Part shown: positions 1 through 12,532 of the stretch, one piece after another
How positions within the stretch are numbered: the first letter of the stretch is position 1
How the letters are laid out: each line of letters starts with the position of its first letter
Source: Ligustrum vulgare
Lineage: Eukaryota > Streptophyta > Magnoliopsida > Lamiales > Oleaceae
Assembly (NCBI GenBank): GCA_963555705.1
Contig: OY743183.1
Span: forward strand, 27,625,932 to 27,689,931
DNA length: 64,000 nt
Direction of reading: 5' to 3'
Made by a program: the position numbers and the translations under genes
Notes under the pieces: generated by a model
Databases searched by the model: none
What the model saw: the letters and a program-made list of their open reading frames with translations, nothing else
What the model was told of the DNA's origin: nothing

Positions 1-1366
1 ACTAAAGATGCAAATATTTCAGGGGCATATTTGTAATAAAAGTCAAAATTTGAGGACTAAATTGAAGAAGACCAGAAGTTGGAGGACCCAATTGCAAATC
101 ATTGAAGGACGGGGCTGCCGGTGAACCACGCGATCGCGTGGTTATACCAGGTCGCGTTCGCGAAGTCAGCCTATAATCCAACCCGAGAGTTTGAAAGTCC
201 ACCACGCGATCACGAGTCATTAAACCACGCGATCGCGTGGTCAAAAAAACTGGGCGATAATCTGGGCCGACCCGGTTCGGCCCAAATGCTGAGGACGCGG
301 ATCTAGGCGATTTTTGGGTATATTTGGGCCTTTTTTTGGCTAGGGTTTGGAGTTCTTCTTCACTTTTTCATCTTCAAACCCTTTTCTCTATTTTCTTCTT
401 CTTTTCTTTTCTTTTCTTTTTCTTTTCTTTGTTTTTGATTTAGTTTGTAATTTAGTTGTAGTTTAATTTTGTTTACATGTTACTAGTCACCATTGAAGCA
501 AGGAAGCAAGAAGTGAGGTGAAGATTCAAAACAAAGTTCAAGGAATTTTGGAGCAAAAACTCAAGGGAAGTGATTTATTTCATTATCTTGTATTTTTAAT
601 CTTTAATCTCTATATTTTGTGATGTATTGTTGTAAACCTCAACTTTTGTGCAATATTTATACAATGGGCTAGTTGTTTTATGTTGGGATGATTGATGTAG
701 CTTAACTTAGTTTAAGTAATTTTAATGTTTGTTTATTAATGTTGAGCTTATTTCATGTGTGTTTGTTATTGAGATTATTCCATGTGTTTGATTGATCACC
801 AAATATGTGTTTTGTGAAGTGTATGATAATCAAGAGATATTATGCATTTTAGACCAAATAACAAATGCTCTAGGTTCTTGTTAAGGATAGAGATATACCT
901 TAAACCCTAGATGATCCATTGAGCTATTTTCACAAAGAGTTAATGCAATTGATTGAGCTTTAATCGACATAGAGATATAGTAGGTTAAACCAATTGATTA
1001 GGGTTAATTTCACTCGAGAGAGGTAATTAGCTAAGCTTGGAAAATCGGGTCTAACATTGTAAATGACTAATTTATTAATTTGCATGTGTTGAGAAACTAC
1101 TTAAGCGAGAGTTAAGTGAAATCATGAATCCCAACTATTTTATCTTTCATTTTTCTTATTTTAATTTGGTTTAAAATTAGTTTCTTTAATTTAGAATTTC
1201 CAAAAATCCATCTTTTTAATTGTGTGTTTTTTTTTTGTTAAGATTAAATTAACTAGAGTATAATAGAGTATACATTCCTCGTGGGATCGACAACCCGGAC
1301 TCAAAAAGTCCACTTTATTACTTGTACGCGACTCGTGCGCTTGCGGTACACTATTTTGAGCGAACA
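1..1366 (+). mobile_element. Right-hand part of a Ty3/gypsy LTR (Tat/Athila-like), left end outside window
   Basis: The right end has the block GTGGGATCGACAACCCGGAC followed by TTACTTGTACGCGAC and a terminal GCGAACA. The same block closes the independent solo LTR that ends at 57484, so I read this as the 3' portion of a related LTR. Ends of this kind usually precede a GGCGCC-type primer site in Athila/Tat elements (family knowledge). No such site follows here, so this is a 3' LTR or a solo LTR. No gene is seen within it. The exact right edge is uncertain by a few bases. Confidence 0.6.
124..241. repeat. Two perfect palindromes with GCGATCGC cores
   Basis: AACCACGCGATCGCGTGGTT at 124-143 is a perfect 20-base palindrome. 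An 18-base copy lies at 224-241, and a half copy (CCACGCGATCACG) lies between them. They sit in a GC-rich patch of an otherwise AT-rich LTR. Related motifs recur in intron 5 of the acireductone dioxygenase gene. Confidence 0.85.
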
Positions 1367-1744
1367 AAGAGCAGGCCTAGGAAATTAAGGCTTTGGATCA
1401 CGTCGAACTTTCTCCTCCTCCAACTTAATAGATGTTAGGTCTTCTTTTGTAATCTTTTCATTTTTCTATTTTTTCACAGGTTCCACAGTCCAATCTGTTG
1501 TAGTTGAAGTTGAATTAATATATTTATATTTTGTAATTCTTTATCCATCATATTTACATTTATGCTCTTAGCGAACAAAAGCAAATGTAAAAATAGTTAT
1601 GAACAAACTAAAACAAGTTCAATGTAATAACGACTTGAGGAATATCATGATTAATGTTTAGCTTGTAAATAAAAAGTATGGTTTAGAATGTCAGTTATGA
1701 CTTCATTTTTAGCTCATAGATGTTAACAATTTTCAAGTTATTAT
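1367..1744. other. Non-coding stretch, nothing recognised
   Basis: This is AT-rich sequence between the LTR end and a tandem repeat. No ORF, RNA gene or terminal repeat was found. It probably belongs to the 3' untranslated part of the minus-strand Tat remnant to its right. Confidence 0.4.
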
Positions 1745-2215
1745 GCTTGACTCGATTGTATGCATCGTAGGTTCCTTTTTGACAGATTGATTTATGTAAA
1801 TGGCCTGATGGTCCTAGGGAACTCACAAGTTCCTTCATGATGGATTAATTTGCATGCATGATCTGATGGTCCTAGGGAACTTGTAAGTTCCTTTTTTATG
1901 GATAGATTTGTGTGCACGACCTGATAGTCCCATGGAACTTATAAGTTCCTTTATGATGGACTGATTTGCATGCATGATCTGATGGTCCTAGGGAACTCGT
2001 AAGTACCTTTTGGACATATTGATTTGCATGCACAATCTGATGGTTCTAGGGGACTCATAAGTTCCTTTGTGACGAACTGCTTTGTATGCATGGTTCTGGT
2101 GATCCTAGGGAACCCATTGGTTCCCTTTTGAATGACTGATTTATGTGCACGGTCTAATGGTCCAAGGAAACTCGTAAGTTCATTTGTGAACTGATGGTTT
2201 ACTGATAACTTTTGG
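1745..2215 (-). repeat. Tandem repeat, about 60-bp unit, 7-8 copies
   Basis: The phrase GATGGTCCTAGGGAACTCGT followed by AAGTTCCTTT recurs roughly every 60 bases with moderate divergence. Examples start near 1808, 1867, 1926, 1980, 2040 and 2100. The array lies directly downstream (in minus orientation) of a Tat integrase remnant. Tandem arrays between pol and the 3' LTR are common in the Tat/Ogre group (family knowledge). Confidence 0.8.
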
Positions 2216-2289
2216 TCTTTTAAAATGACTTCATTCATTGAAAGGTGCTTAAAACTCTTAATATTTCCCTCGCTAATATAGATATTTTA

Positions 2290-3625
2290 AAAATAAACTA
2301 GTGATAATACTTCTTCAAGCATTCTACATTCCATGGTTGCACCAAGGTATTTCTTTCCAAAGTTTACAACTCATACACTTTATTAAGTTGTGTCCTTTCA
2401 ATCTTGTAATGCCCTTTCTAGTTTCCAGAGTGGGGCTAAAGTTAGGCCTTTGGTAGTAAAGAACATTTTCCCAAGGACCATATCTTCAGTATGGAATTTT
2501 ATTCCCCGTACTTTTGAGTTGTAATTTATGGAACTCAGTTGTTTGTAAGATGCACTTTGGAGATCTAAATTTTATCTTATCTCTTCAATTCGATCTAAGT
2601 TGGACTGAAGCATCTCGTTGTTACCTCTTTCGAGAAGTGTTCTGTTTTGCTTAAGGAGATACCAATTTCTACAGAGATGAATAACTCGGATCGAAATGCT
2701 AGAGCAAATGAGGTCACTCCTATTACTGTCTGAAAGGTCATTCTGTTAGACCATGACACCCCTGGTAGTTTGTCAGTCCATGCTCCTTTCATTTTATCAA
2801 GTTTGATCTTCAATGTGTATATGATGATCTTATTGATGGCTTCAACTTGTCCATTAGCTTGTGGATGGCATGGCGTGGAGTAATGCTTCTTCCTCTTCAA
2901 TTCTTCATAGAAAGACCTGAGTTTGACATTGTCAAATTGCTTTCCATTTTCAGTTACAATTGAGTGGGGGATACCAAAGCTGTATTTTATAGACTTCCAT
3001 ATGAAATATTTGGTCTTTTGTTTAATTATTCTTGCAAGTGGCTCTACTTCAGCCCATTCCGTGAAGTAATCGACTACTACTATTGTGTACTTGGTTGATT
3101 CCTTTCTAGTTGGGAGTGGTCCAATAAGATAAATCCCCCACTTTGTGATAGCCAAGTTCCACTCTGGAGGTCAAGTCTTTTGGTGATGATCTGATAATTG
3201 GGGCGAACCTTTGGCATTTGTCCCATTTTCTAAAAAATATGAAGGCATCTTTCTTAGTGATGGCAAAAGGTATCCTTATCGTAAGATCTTAAATTTAAGG
3301 GATTGACCTTGAGTATTGTTGCTGCATATCTCTTCATGTACTTCTCTCATTGCTTACAAGGCCTCTTCTTCATTCAGGCACCTGAGTAGTGTGAGGGAGA
3401 ATCCTTTATTTTATAGTATGTAATTAATCATAGTACACCTGAATGATCTGATCTTTAGCTTTCAAGCTTCATCTCGACTTGGGGGCACCACTCCAACTTT
3501 CAAGCACCGGATTATTTCATCCATCTAGCTCGTTCTGGTATCAATAGCTATAATTGATGTTTCAGCCTCCGTAAAAGCTAAATTTCTTGCCTTGTACATG
3601 GGTACACTGTCCAGCGTATCAACCA
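2290..3625 (-). pseudogene. Ty3/gypsy Tat-type integrase remnant
   Basis: Reading down the minus strand, a broken HHCC zinc-binding region at 3155-3500 contains recognisable pieces such as REVHEE. It is followed by a 186-codon open stretch at 2595-3155 carrying the integrase core, then a frame-broken C-terminal part down to about 2290 (KYNSKVRGIKFHTEDMVLGK). The core is catalytically dead: the first Asp region reads GIYLIGP instead of the usual DIVGP, and the second reads TENGKQF instead of TDNG. The Glu region (NGQVEAIN) is kept. No RT or gag remains. Integrase would insert cDNA into host DNA; this copy cannot. Confidence 0.85.
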
Positions 3626-5370
3626 TGTAACTTCCCAAGTTCTAAACACCGGAACATCACGTCATATTTTCAACTATCAAAATTAATAAATGAGGGGAAA
3701 ATAACTGAAATTCAATTCGCATAATTTTATAAAAATGACTCAAAACGATCAATAAATCAAATTTAAAATAAACTTGAAAAAGTAATAGGTTCAAAATTTA
3801 AAATACTTTTCATTAAAACTCTTTAGTAGCTGCTGTTGTACGCCTTGTTGCCAACTCCACAATCTTCAAATATTATTTTAGAGGAAAATTTTGAGTATTT
3901 CATAGAAATACTCAGTAGACCCGCACAGAATAATAATTTGATGTTATAAATAAAATGCATATTCATGATATTAAAATCATACATGTCTAAGCGATCACCT
4001 GTAGTCTCATGGCCAAATAATACATACAAGTTCAAGTCTCATGCACTTGGGTAAGTAAATTCTCGTAACATGATCTCATGCTTAACAAGCAAGTAATTCT
4101 CATAACATCATCTCATGCTTAAACAAGCAAGTAAATCTAATGAGGACAATCATACATGCAAGATCTACAATACAAATAATTATTTATACACATTTTGTAA
4201 AAATAAGTTTGCGAATAGGATTCTACCTTATTTCTTGAGTTCGAGAGAAAAGGGTAAAACTTTCCAGTTTTCTCATTCCCCATCTAACCCTATAGAATAA
4301 ATAATTAAAATCAGACTCTTTGATTAATCAAGTCTTAAAAAGTGAGTTCGAATAGAGATTTTTTTGGGAACTTTAGGGGATAAATCGTGCAATTGGTCCC
4401 TGAATTGTGCAAATAGTTGAATAGGGGGACTATTTTTAACAAAATCAGAAAGTTTCTGGTCAAATCAGAATTTCATTAGAAAACCTTGGGTCAATGTATA
4501 CTCTAGTGAAAGTTTTGGACTCAATTACAAAAATTTAAAATGAAAGGGGCTGAAATATAAAATATTCTTAAAATTGTAGAGACTGAAATAAACAACTTTG
4601 AATAAAAATAAAAATTGAAAACATTCAATCCCATTTCTCTCTTTCAATTTGAAACAGAGAGAGGGAGACCTTCATCTTGAGGGTTGTCATCCATCCTTTG
4701 GCCAGCGGCGATGCCATTAACTCATGGGGGTGTACAGGTGGTTAATCGTTGATGGTAGGGAGTGTAGGTAAATTTGTTCAAGGAACCAAGGTTTGGAGTT
4801 AGGTTTTGGGAGGTGCGATTCCGGCTATAGTCTGATCTAAATGACTGGTGGTCGAGGTAAGTCGTTAGTTAAACTTATTCCTCAATTCTTTTGGTTGTTC
4901 GGGTGTCGTTTGTTTGGACATTTTTGAAGTGGGCAGTGTGGATTCGAGGTGGTTAGTGGCGGTCGACGGTAGTGTTTTGGTTTTGTGTGGTGATTCAAGG
5001 ATGTGGAATCTACTATTGCAAAATGTGGGTGTAATGCAGTTTGTAATGGAGGTTCAGGTTGAAGTCTGCAAGAATTCATTTGTGTATATGTGATGTGTTA
5101 TTTCTCATGTTGGTTGATGGCTAGAAATTGTTTTTCTAGCATCAATGCATGAGTCTTAACTGTATGGATTCACGCCTAAATCAAGATGAATAACTGGAAG
5201 GAAGAAGATTTCATACCAAAGAGTAGAGAGTTTCTGTATGTATGGGTACCTCATGAAGGTTGATGTGAAGGTGGGAGATATACATTGATTTGGAGAAAAT
5301 AGGAATTTGTCAAGGGGAAAAAATCGTGGGAAGTGGATGCTTTCAAATTGATTGGGTTTTTCATTTCCCC
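3626..5370 (-). mobile_element. Truncated 3' LTR of a Tekay-like gypsy element
   Basis: It starts (plus strand) TGTAACTTCCCAAGTTCTAA, which aligns with the TGTAACGCCCCGAATTC start of the complete LTR at 6191. It shares the later segment GAGTATTTCATAGAAATACTC with the LTRs at 6191 and 22389-27767. The opposite terminus (GGTCGCTACA type) is missing, so the LTR was truncated where it meets the pol remnant near 5370. It contains no gene; small ORFs here are chance. Confidence 0.65.
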
Positions 5371-6190
5371 TTCCCAGGTGGCCTCATCTCTACTATGTTT
5401 ACCCCATTAGACTTTGACAGAAGGAGCTTCTTGGTTTGTAAGGTCGTTTACTTTTCTTTATAAGATACACACATGTGCCTCTTTATATGTCAAGTCTGGT
5501 CAAATGCCAAATGATAGAAGATTTACCACATGGCTCGGGTCATTGATGTACTTCCTTAATAGGGAAACTTGGAATACATTGTGTACTATTGAGAGTTCTA
5601 ATTGCAATGCCAAACGATAAGCCACGTTCTCGATTCTTTCTAGTATCTCGAATGGACCAATAAATCGGGGTCTAAATTTCCCTATCTTTCTAAATTGAAG
5701 GCCTCCTCTCATCGGATCCACTGTTGGAAACACTTTCTCTACGACCTTAAATTCTAAGTCCTTCCTTTTTTGATCAGCGTAACTCATCCGTCTATCCTTA
5801 ACTCTCAATATGGTCCCCAACTCCTAGGATTGTGTCCTTTGGAGATTAACCAAGAATCCTTGGTACTTTCTTTTGATAGCAACTTCTCTTCCTTCACAAC
5901 TGAGATAAGGTAGATAATTGCTATTACCTTAGAACCATAAAATTTTTAAATTCTTCCTCTCCATTTTTCTTAAAGATAACATCTTTCTCATGACATATAA
6001 TGACTGCATGGTTATTATACAACCAATCCATACCCAAGATAACATTACAATCTCTCATCTCAATTATATGTAAATTTGCCCCCAAAACAAAACCATCAAA
6101 ACCTATCTGTGTTTCCTTAGCTATCATATATGTATCAACTGTTTCACCCGATGCCAAATTACATACTACAATTTTTTTCTCCACATTTCC
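5371..6190 (-). pseudogene. Internally deleted Tekay-like gypsy pol (protease joined to integrase C-terminus)
   Basis: On the minus strand, 5924-6190 encodes the second half of a retropepsin-like protease (CNVILGMDWL motif). Its reading continues with stops to about 5825. The frame then jumps to the C-terminal, chromodomain-proximal part of integrase at 5500-5820, with YADQKRKDLEF, RPRFIGPFEIL and HNVFQVSLLRKY. Reverse transcriptase, RNase H and the integrase core are absent, so a large internal deletion has joined the two ends of pol. The first half of the protease lies at 8304-8550, separated by a nested solo LTR. Confidence 0.85.
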
Positions 6191-8298
6191 TGTAACGCCC
6201 CGAATTCCGCGGAGCCCGGGACGCCAATTCATCCTTTAAAATTGACTTTATTGCGGAAAACAAATTTAATTCAAAGCATCACATTCATCATTTGAAAACT
6301 TCAGTGAAAACTTTATTAATTTAAATATAGAACAATTCATAAAAAAACTTGTGTCTCAATTATTTAAAATTAACGATAAATAGTTTATCGAGTAGCATTC
6401 AGAAAACTTGACTAAAATATCATCGTTTATTAGATCTTGCCAACGCTGCCCTTTCATTCGCCGCCTTCTCCGAGATCTGCAAAAACTATTAAAATAATGG
6501 AATGAGTATTTCGAAAAATACTCAGTAGACTCATCGTCAATAATTAATTTACAGAATAATTGAACACGTAATTATGCAATCATATAGTGACATCATCATC
6601 ATATTCTTGGGCTATTTTATTTTCAAAATCAAGGCTCGTAAAATCATAGGGTGTGGGTAGTCTCGTCTCGTGTACTTAAGGCACATAAGTTATGCATAAC
6701 ATCATCATTTCTCATTTATCTCATAAGAGATATTCTTTTCTCGTCTCATGCATCAAAGCATGTAAATCACGTAATTTCACATAAGACATGCAATTATAAT
6801 TTAAACTAATTAATGGGGGCGAGTCTACCTCAAATCACGAGTCTGAAAGTTGAGCAAGAAAGTTCACGTTGTTCTTCTAAATGTCCAAGCGCCTCGTCTA
6901 GCCCATATGTTAAATTTTTCTTTAGAAATTTATAGTTTATAACAATTTGAGGACTGAAAATGATTATTTCAAAACTTAGGGTCTAAAATGAATACTTTGA
7001 AAGTTGAGGGACTAGAATAAATACTTTAAAAGTTGGGTTGAAACTCAAAACGAATATTAAACTATAGGGCTGAAATAATTGATTTGAAACCAAAAGGGAC
7101 TGAATTGAATAACTTTTCAAACTTGGGGCTGAAATAGATAACTTTTGAAATTTAGGGCTGAGGATATATCTTTTTAAATCAATAAGGACTAAAATAAATG
7201 ACTTTTAAAAACGTGGGCTAAACTTAAAACACTTTAAAACCATAGGGACTGAAATAAAACTTTTCAAAACTTGTGGGACTAAAGTATAACTTTCAAATTA
7301 AAATATATAAACAAAATATATACATATATATCATATCTCTCTCTCTGTAAATCGACCGAGAGAGAGAGGCGACGGGCGAAGACGCCCCTTTCTTGGTCCA
7401 GACCGCCGGCGCCTACCTGCCGGCGGTAGCGCCACCACAAGGCGGTGGCACCGGTGTAAGGTGCAGTGGGATTAGGGCGTGTTTGGGTGCGAAAGTAGAG
7501 GCAAACCGAGGGTAGGAGGTCACGAGTTTTTGTGTTGTGACTCCGGAAAAATTTCCGGCCAACCAAACGGCGGTCGAAGGTAAGGTATTTGGTTCAGGTT
7601 TTATTTCTTGGTTTTGGGTTTTGATTTGGGGAAATTTGATTGTGGCTTAAACTGAAGCTCGATTCGGACATGGGTTGATGTTAGAATTGATTTTAGGTTG
7701 TGAAATTGATTGGAGGAAGATGTGAGGTGGTTGTTGGGTTCGAAGATGAAGGTTGAGGTTCAGTCGGATGACTGATGGGGCAGATCGTGGTGGTGCTCGA
7801 ATTTTGGTTTGGGTCGGATGCGTGGTGATGATTTCTGGTGGTTGGAGGGACATGGTGGTTTCTGTTTTGGACTGGTTGTAGTTGTGTATGGGGCTAAAAC
7901 CGTGGCTTGAGGTCAGCTGATTCGGTTGGGGCGATGGTTGTATGTGGTGGTTGGTGATGGTTCGACCATGGTGTTGTTAAAAGGACTTGAATGATCGGTA
8001 AAACATTTGGGCTCGAGATGTTGGATTGGATTAAAACAGTTGAAATTTGGACTCAATTAAGATAGCAAATAATTTATGATTTCTAACGGGACAAGAATTG
8101 TATTAAGAATAAAATTTTGAATAATATCACAAATAAATTTAAAATTTGATTTTAAAAATAATTTTAGGAATTAAAATAATTAAATTTTAACTTAAATGAC
8201 TAGATGAAAATGTGTTTAAAATAAATAGGTAAAGTCGTAGATACACGTTTTAGATAATATTTATTTAAATAAATCATGGAAAATTCTTGGTCGCTACA
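6191..8298 (-). mobile_element. Solo LTR (2.1 kb) nested in a gypsy protease gene
   Basis: The ends are TGTAACGCCCCG and GGTCGCTACA (plus strand). The five bases TTTCC flank it exactly at 6186-6190 and 8299-8303, which is a target-site duplication. No internal region is present, so this is a solo LTR left by LTR-LTR recombination. Read from the minus strand it begins TGTAGCGACC, the same as the LTR starting at 22389. It carries a run of short A/G-rich segments with repeated 'gggactgaaat' phrases (6950-7270). Tiny ORFs inside are not credible genes. Confidence 0.92.
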
Positions 8299-8550
8299 TT
8301 TCCAATCTAGTTAGGCAGGCAATAGATATAAAAGAATGCATAAAACGAAAGCCAAACAAAACATATAAATGAATGCCAGAGATTCATAGCATACCTACAA
8401 TCACATCGGAGTCTCGGATGGTTACCTAATGGGCCATGGAGAACACTCTAGCCTTCCCTTTCTTCCCTTGTTCATTTTTTCTGGCTGGCTCATTACTTCC
8501 AGCTAACCCAGACCAAAATTCAGTTTCCATGTGGCCCGGTTTCCCACACC
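8299..8550 (-). pseudogene. Gag zinc knuckle and start of protease of the deleted Tekay-like element
   Basis: The minus strand reads YYRCGKPGHMETEF, a CCHC-type nucleic-acid-binding knuckle whose last Cys is lost. Next come KGRARVFSM and a stop-broken TIRDSDVIVGML, the usual linker before the protease. It continues in frame sense into 5924-6190 once the solo LTR and one copy of TTTCC are removed. It is joined abruptly to the copia element at about 8550. Confidence 0.75.
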
Positions 8551-8560
8551 TATAGTAGAT

Positions 8561-9990
8561 TCAAAAATCAAATTCAAAAATATTAAGCAAATTCAGAGCA
8601 TCTTTAAACTTTGTTATAGGGATTACTTTAGTTCCGGCATCTGCTGGATTGAACTGAATAGGGATTTTAACCAATTTTATAAAACCTTTTTCAGTGATGT
8701 CTCTTATGAAATGAAATTTAACATCTATATGTTTAGATCTGTTATAAAACACTGGATTTTTAGTAAGATATAATGCACTCTGACTATCAGTGCAAATTTC
8801 AATTTCTGGTTTACTCAAACACCTAATCTCAGAATGTAACTCCCTCAGCCACATTCATTCTTTAACTGCATTAGTGGCTGCAATGTACTCTGCCTCAGTT
8901 GAAGAAAGAGCAACTTATTTCTGTAGTTGTACTTTCCAACTGATGCAGGAATTTAAAGTGAAAAAGTAGGCTGAAGTAGACTTCATGTTATTAATATTTC
9001 CAGCAAAATCAGAGTCTACAAAGCCTTTAAGTTCAAAAGCAATTTTGGATTTAGAAGACATGAGACTCAAATTCAAAGTTCCTTTCAAATATTTCAATAA
9101 AGATTTAAGAGCTTCCCAGTGAGGTTCTCCTGGGTTACTCATAAACCTGCTCAAAACACTGAAAGAATAAGCAATGTCAGATCTGGTTGAGACCATAAGA
9201 TACATTACAGAACCTACAGCATTAGAATAAGGAACATTTTTCATTCTGTGAAATTCTTCTGCAGTTTTAGGACACTGATCATTAGACAGTTTAAAGTGAG
9301 CAGGTAATGGCAGTGAAACAGGTTTAGAATCAAGTAGGGAAAATTTTTTCAAAATTTTTTCAATGTAACTCTTTTGATTCTGAAAAATTTTTCTTGCAGA
9401 TTTATTTCTAAACACATCAATTCCAAGAATTTTCCTAGCTGGACCTTTCATTTCAAATTCTGTTTTCAAATTCTCTTTAAGACAAGAAATGACATGCAGA
9501 CTCTTACCAGCAATTAGCATGTCATCCACATACAGAAGCAGATACATAGGATCAAAAATATCATTTTTAAAGTAAAAACAAGGATCATATGAACTTTTCT
9601 GAAAATTTAAGCTTTGAATGAAATTATCAAATATTTTGTACCATTGTCTAGGTGCTTGCTTCAGGCCATAAAGAGATTTCTGAAGCAGGCAGACTAGATT
9701 AGGTTTATTTTTCTGATCAAAGCCTTTTGGTTGGGACATATAAATGGTTTCATCAAGCATGCCATACAGAAAAGCAGTTTTGACATCCATTTGCTCAAGT
9801 TCTAAATCATTTTGAGCAACTAAAGCAAACAAGATTCTAATTGAAGTATATTTAACAACAGGGGAACAGATTTCAGTATAATCTATGCCTTCTTTTTGTG
9901 AAAAACCTTTTGCAACTAACCTAGCTTTATATCTAGGTTTACCCCTTCAACATCCCCTTCTTTTATCTTAAATATCCACTTACAATCAAT
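8561..9990 (-). pseudogene. Copia reverse transcriptase and RNase H
   Basis: The minus strand 8915-9832 gives 305 residues of copia RT. It has QMDVKTAFLYG, the polymerase box LLLYVDDML (near 9520) with both Asp intact, and the RT-RNase H connection. RNase H continues at 8561-8854 in another frame, with TDSQSALYL and KHIDVKFHFIRD. Upstream codons between 9832 and 10000 are broken by a frameshift and stops. The frame changes between 8854 and 8915 as well. RT would copy the element RNA into cDNA; this copy needs an intact donor. Confidence 0.92.
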
Positions 9991-10000
9991 CAGTTTCGTG

Positions 10001-10630
10001 TCAGGAGGTTTTTCTACTAAAGTCCAGGTCTTTATTTTTAATCAAGGAATTCATTTCCTCTTTCATGGCTGCAAGCCACAGATTTTTATCTTTGGATCCC
10101 ATTACTTCTTCAAATGAGCAAGGTTCAGGATCTAAAGAGGTTGACAGAGCAGAGGCAGAATAGTATTCAAAATCATCAAATCTAACTGGGGGTCTAATTT
10201 CTCTCCTAATTCTGTCCCTGGCCAGTTGGTAATCATTTAAAACAGGTTCATCATATTCAGACAAAGTGGGTGCAGGTGATGCAGGAAGTTCAGTATGCAA
10301 CTGTTGGGGTTGCTCAGGCTGAAGATGAGAATCATCAAAGCTCACCTTAGTTATCAAAAAATCCTTTTCACAAAGTGGATTTTCATTCTTTTCAGACTTG
10401 CAAGGAAAGACTTTTTTATTAAAAACAATTGACCTGCTCAAAATAACTTTGAAACCACTTTGTTCTTTAACCCAAAGTCTATAACCTTTAACCCCTTCCC
10501 CATATCCAACAAAAACACATTTTAAAGACCTGGGATCAAGTTTGGATTGAACCTGATGAGCATAGGCAGTACAGCCAAAAATTTTTAAAATTGAGTAATC
10601 TGGAATGCTGTAGTTCACAGCACTAGAAGG
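10001..10630 (-). pseudogene. Copia integrase C-terminal region and RT linker
   Basis: A 205-codon open stretch on the minus strand holds YSILKIFGCTAYAH and KCVFVGYGEGVKGYRLW, the conserved copia region after the integrase core. It continues through an acidic, proline-rich linker and RPPVRFDDFEYY to the start of RT (AMKEEMNSLIKN). It is separated from the integrase core by a frame break at about 10620-10640. Confidence 0.9.
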
Positions 10631-10634
10631 ACAC

Positions 10635-12532
10635 TTATTTATTAAAAAAGATGCAGTCTTGACTCACCTTGTTCTTTCTAAGAAAGGTCCTGTTCATCCT
10701 TTTAGCAACTCCATTTTGCTGTGGACTGTATGAAACAGTCATATGCCTAAGTATACTTTGATGTTTGCAAAAATCATCAAATTCAAAATTGCAGAACTCT
10801 AAACCATTATCAGTTCTGATTACTTTAACCTTTTTATTTTTCAAATTTTCAACCAAGGTAATAAAATTTTTAAAAATAGAGACAGTTTTGTCTTTGAATT
10901 TTAGCAAATGAACCCAAGACTTTCTGGAATGATCATCAACAATCAGCAAAAAATATCTAAAACCAGAAATAGTGTTAACAGGAGCAGGACCCCAGAGGTC
11001 TGCATGCAAATACTTAAGAATGACCTTGGACTTATGAACACCTTTTCCAAATGAAGAAGTTTTCTGTTTTCCCAAAGTACATTCTTCACAAAAATTAAGT
11101 TTCTGAAAACTGCCTTTTCCAAAAAATCCATTTTTCTCTAACATTTTAAATCTTTTTTCTCCTACATGGCCTAATCTTTTATGCCACAATTCAGACAAGT
11201 TATTATCAATAGTTTCAATAGTCAGAGAAGTAGGATGGACATACTGCACAGACAGAATATAAATTCCATTAGGCTTGATTGTACTGGAAATTAACAAATT
11301 GTTTCTCAAAATTTTTATGTATCCCTTACTGATTCTAATTTCATAGCCTTCATCATCTAAAATTCCTAATGAGATGAGGTTTCTTCTTAAATCAGGGACA
11401 TATCTAGTTTGATTTAAGATCAAATTGTTATTGTCAGCAAGTTTTAGAGTCACATTTCCAATTCCTTTTATATCACAGGATACATCATTCCCCAGTTTTA
11501 CAGAACCAGTGGCATGCATAGAGAAACTATCAAATAAATCCCTATAAGGGCACATATGGAAGGTACAGCCTGAGTCTAAAATCCATTCATCTTTCATATT
11601 TGAAGTGGTAGTAACATAAACAACTCCACTATTATTTTGAATGTCTATAGGTTCCTGTTGTTTGTTTTTACTATCCCTTAATTTCTTGAAGCATTTATCA
11701 ACTAAATGACCTATCTTTCCACAATAAAAACACTTTCTAGTTTTATCAGGCTTCCTATCAAATTTGTTATTATCATACCTTTTGGTTTCAAACCTATTTT
11801 GATCATATTTTTCTATTATCATATTTCTTATCCCTAGGTTTGTTTGGTATGAAATTCTTATTTTGATAGTCTTTAGCGGGTTATTTTTATTTTGATTCCA
11901 GCCTCTAAAATTGCCTCTAAATGAGTTTCTACCCCTTTGTGATGTGGACTCAACGTTATAGGCCTCTTTATGTTCTGAAATAGTCTCTAGTTCTTTATTT
12001 TTAAGAGATGTGTGAATTACTTCAACAGACAATTTCTGACATCCATACTCTAAAGCATTCCTAATGTCTTTGTACTTATCCCCCATACCATTTAGCAAAC
12101 ACACTACTCTCTGGTCCTCAGTAGTCTTCTCTCCAGCATTTAAAAGATCCTGAGTTATTCTATTGAACCTATCAATGTTTTCTTCAGCACCTAAGGAAGG
12201 ATCAAACTTGAAGCTGAAAAATTGTTTCCACAAAAAACATTTGTTCGGAACAGTAACAGTAAGAAAAATTTCTTCAAGTTTGTCCCATAGGTCTGCAGTT
12301 GTTTTGGTTTTCCCTACTTTCCTAATCACAGTGTCGAAGGGTGAAGGAACAGGATACTCCAAGCAAGTTCATCTAGTTCAGTTCTTCTTTCCTCAGTCAT
12401 GTTTTCAGGCCAGGTTTCATCTATTGCTCTAGCACATTTTAATTGAAGTAACAGGGCTTTAATTTCCTGTCGCCATAAACTAAAACCCCCCTTCACATTC
12501 CAAATTTCAACTTCAGCCTTAACAGTATTCAT
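10635..12532 (-). pseudogene. Copia gag, protease and integrase core
   Basis: I place the start at ATG 12532 (MNTVKAEVEIW), and a frameshift near 12345-12362 splits gag. The 575-codon part then carries, in order: the gag core (residues about 1-150); a CCHC knuckle CFYCGKIGHLVDKC; the protease site WILDSGCTFH; the integrase zinc region (WHKRLGH and CEECTLGKQ); and the core. In the core HADLWGP and RTDNGLEF keep both Asp, but the third catalytic position reads NGVAKRMNR, with Lys in place of the usual Glu. Integration by this copy is therefore unlikely even without the frameshifts. Confidence 0.93.
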
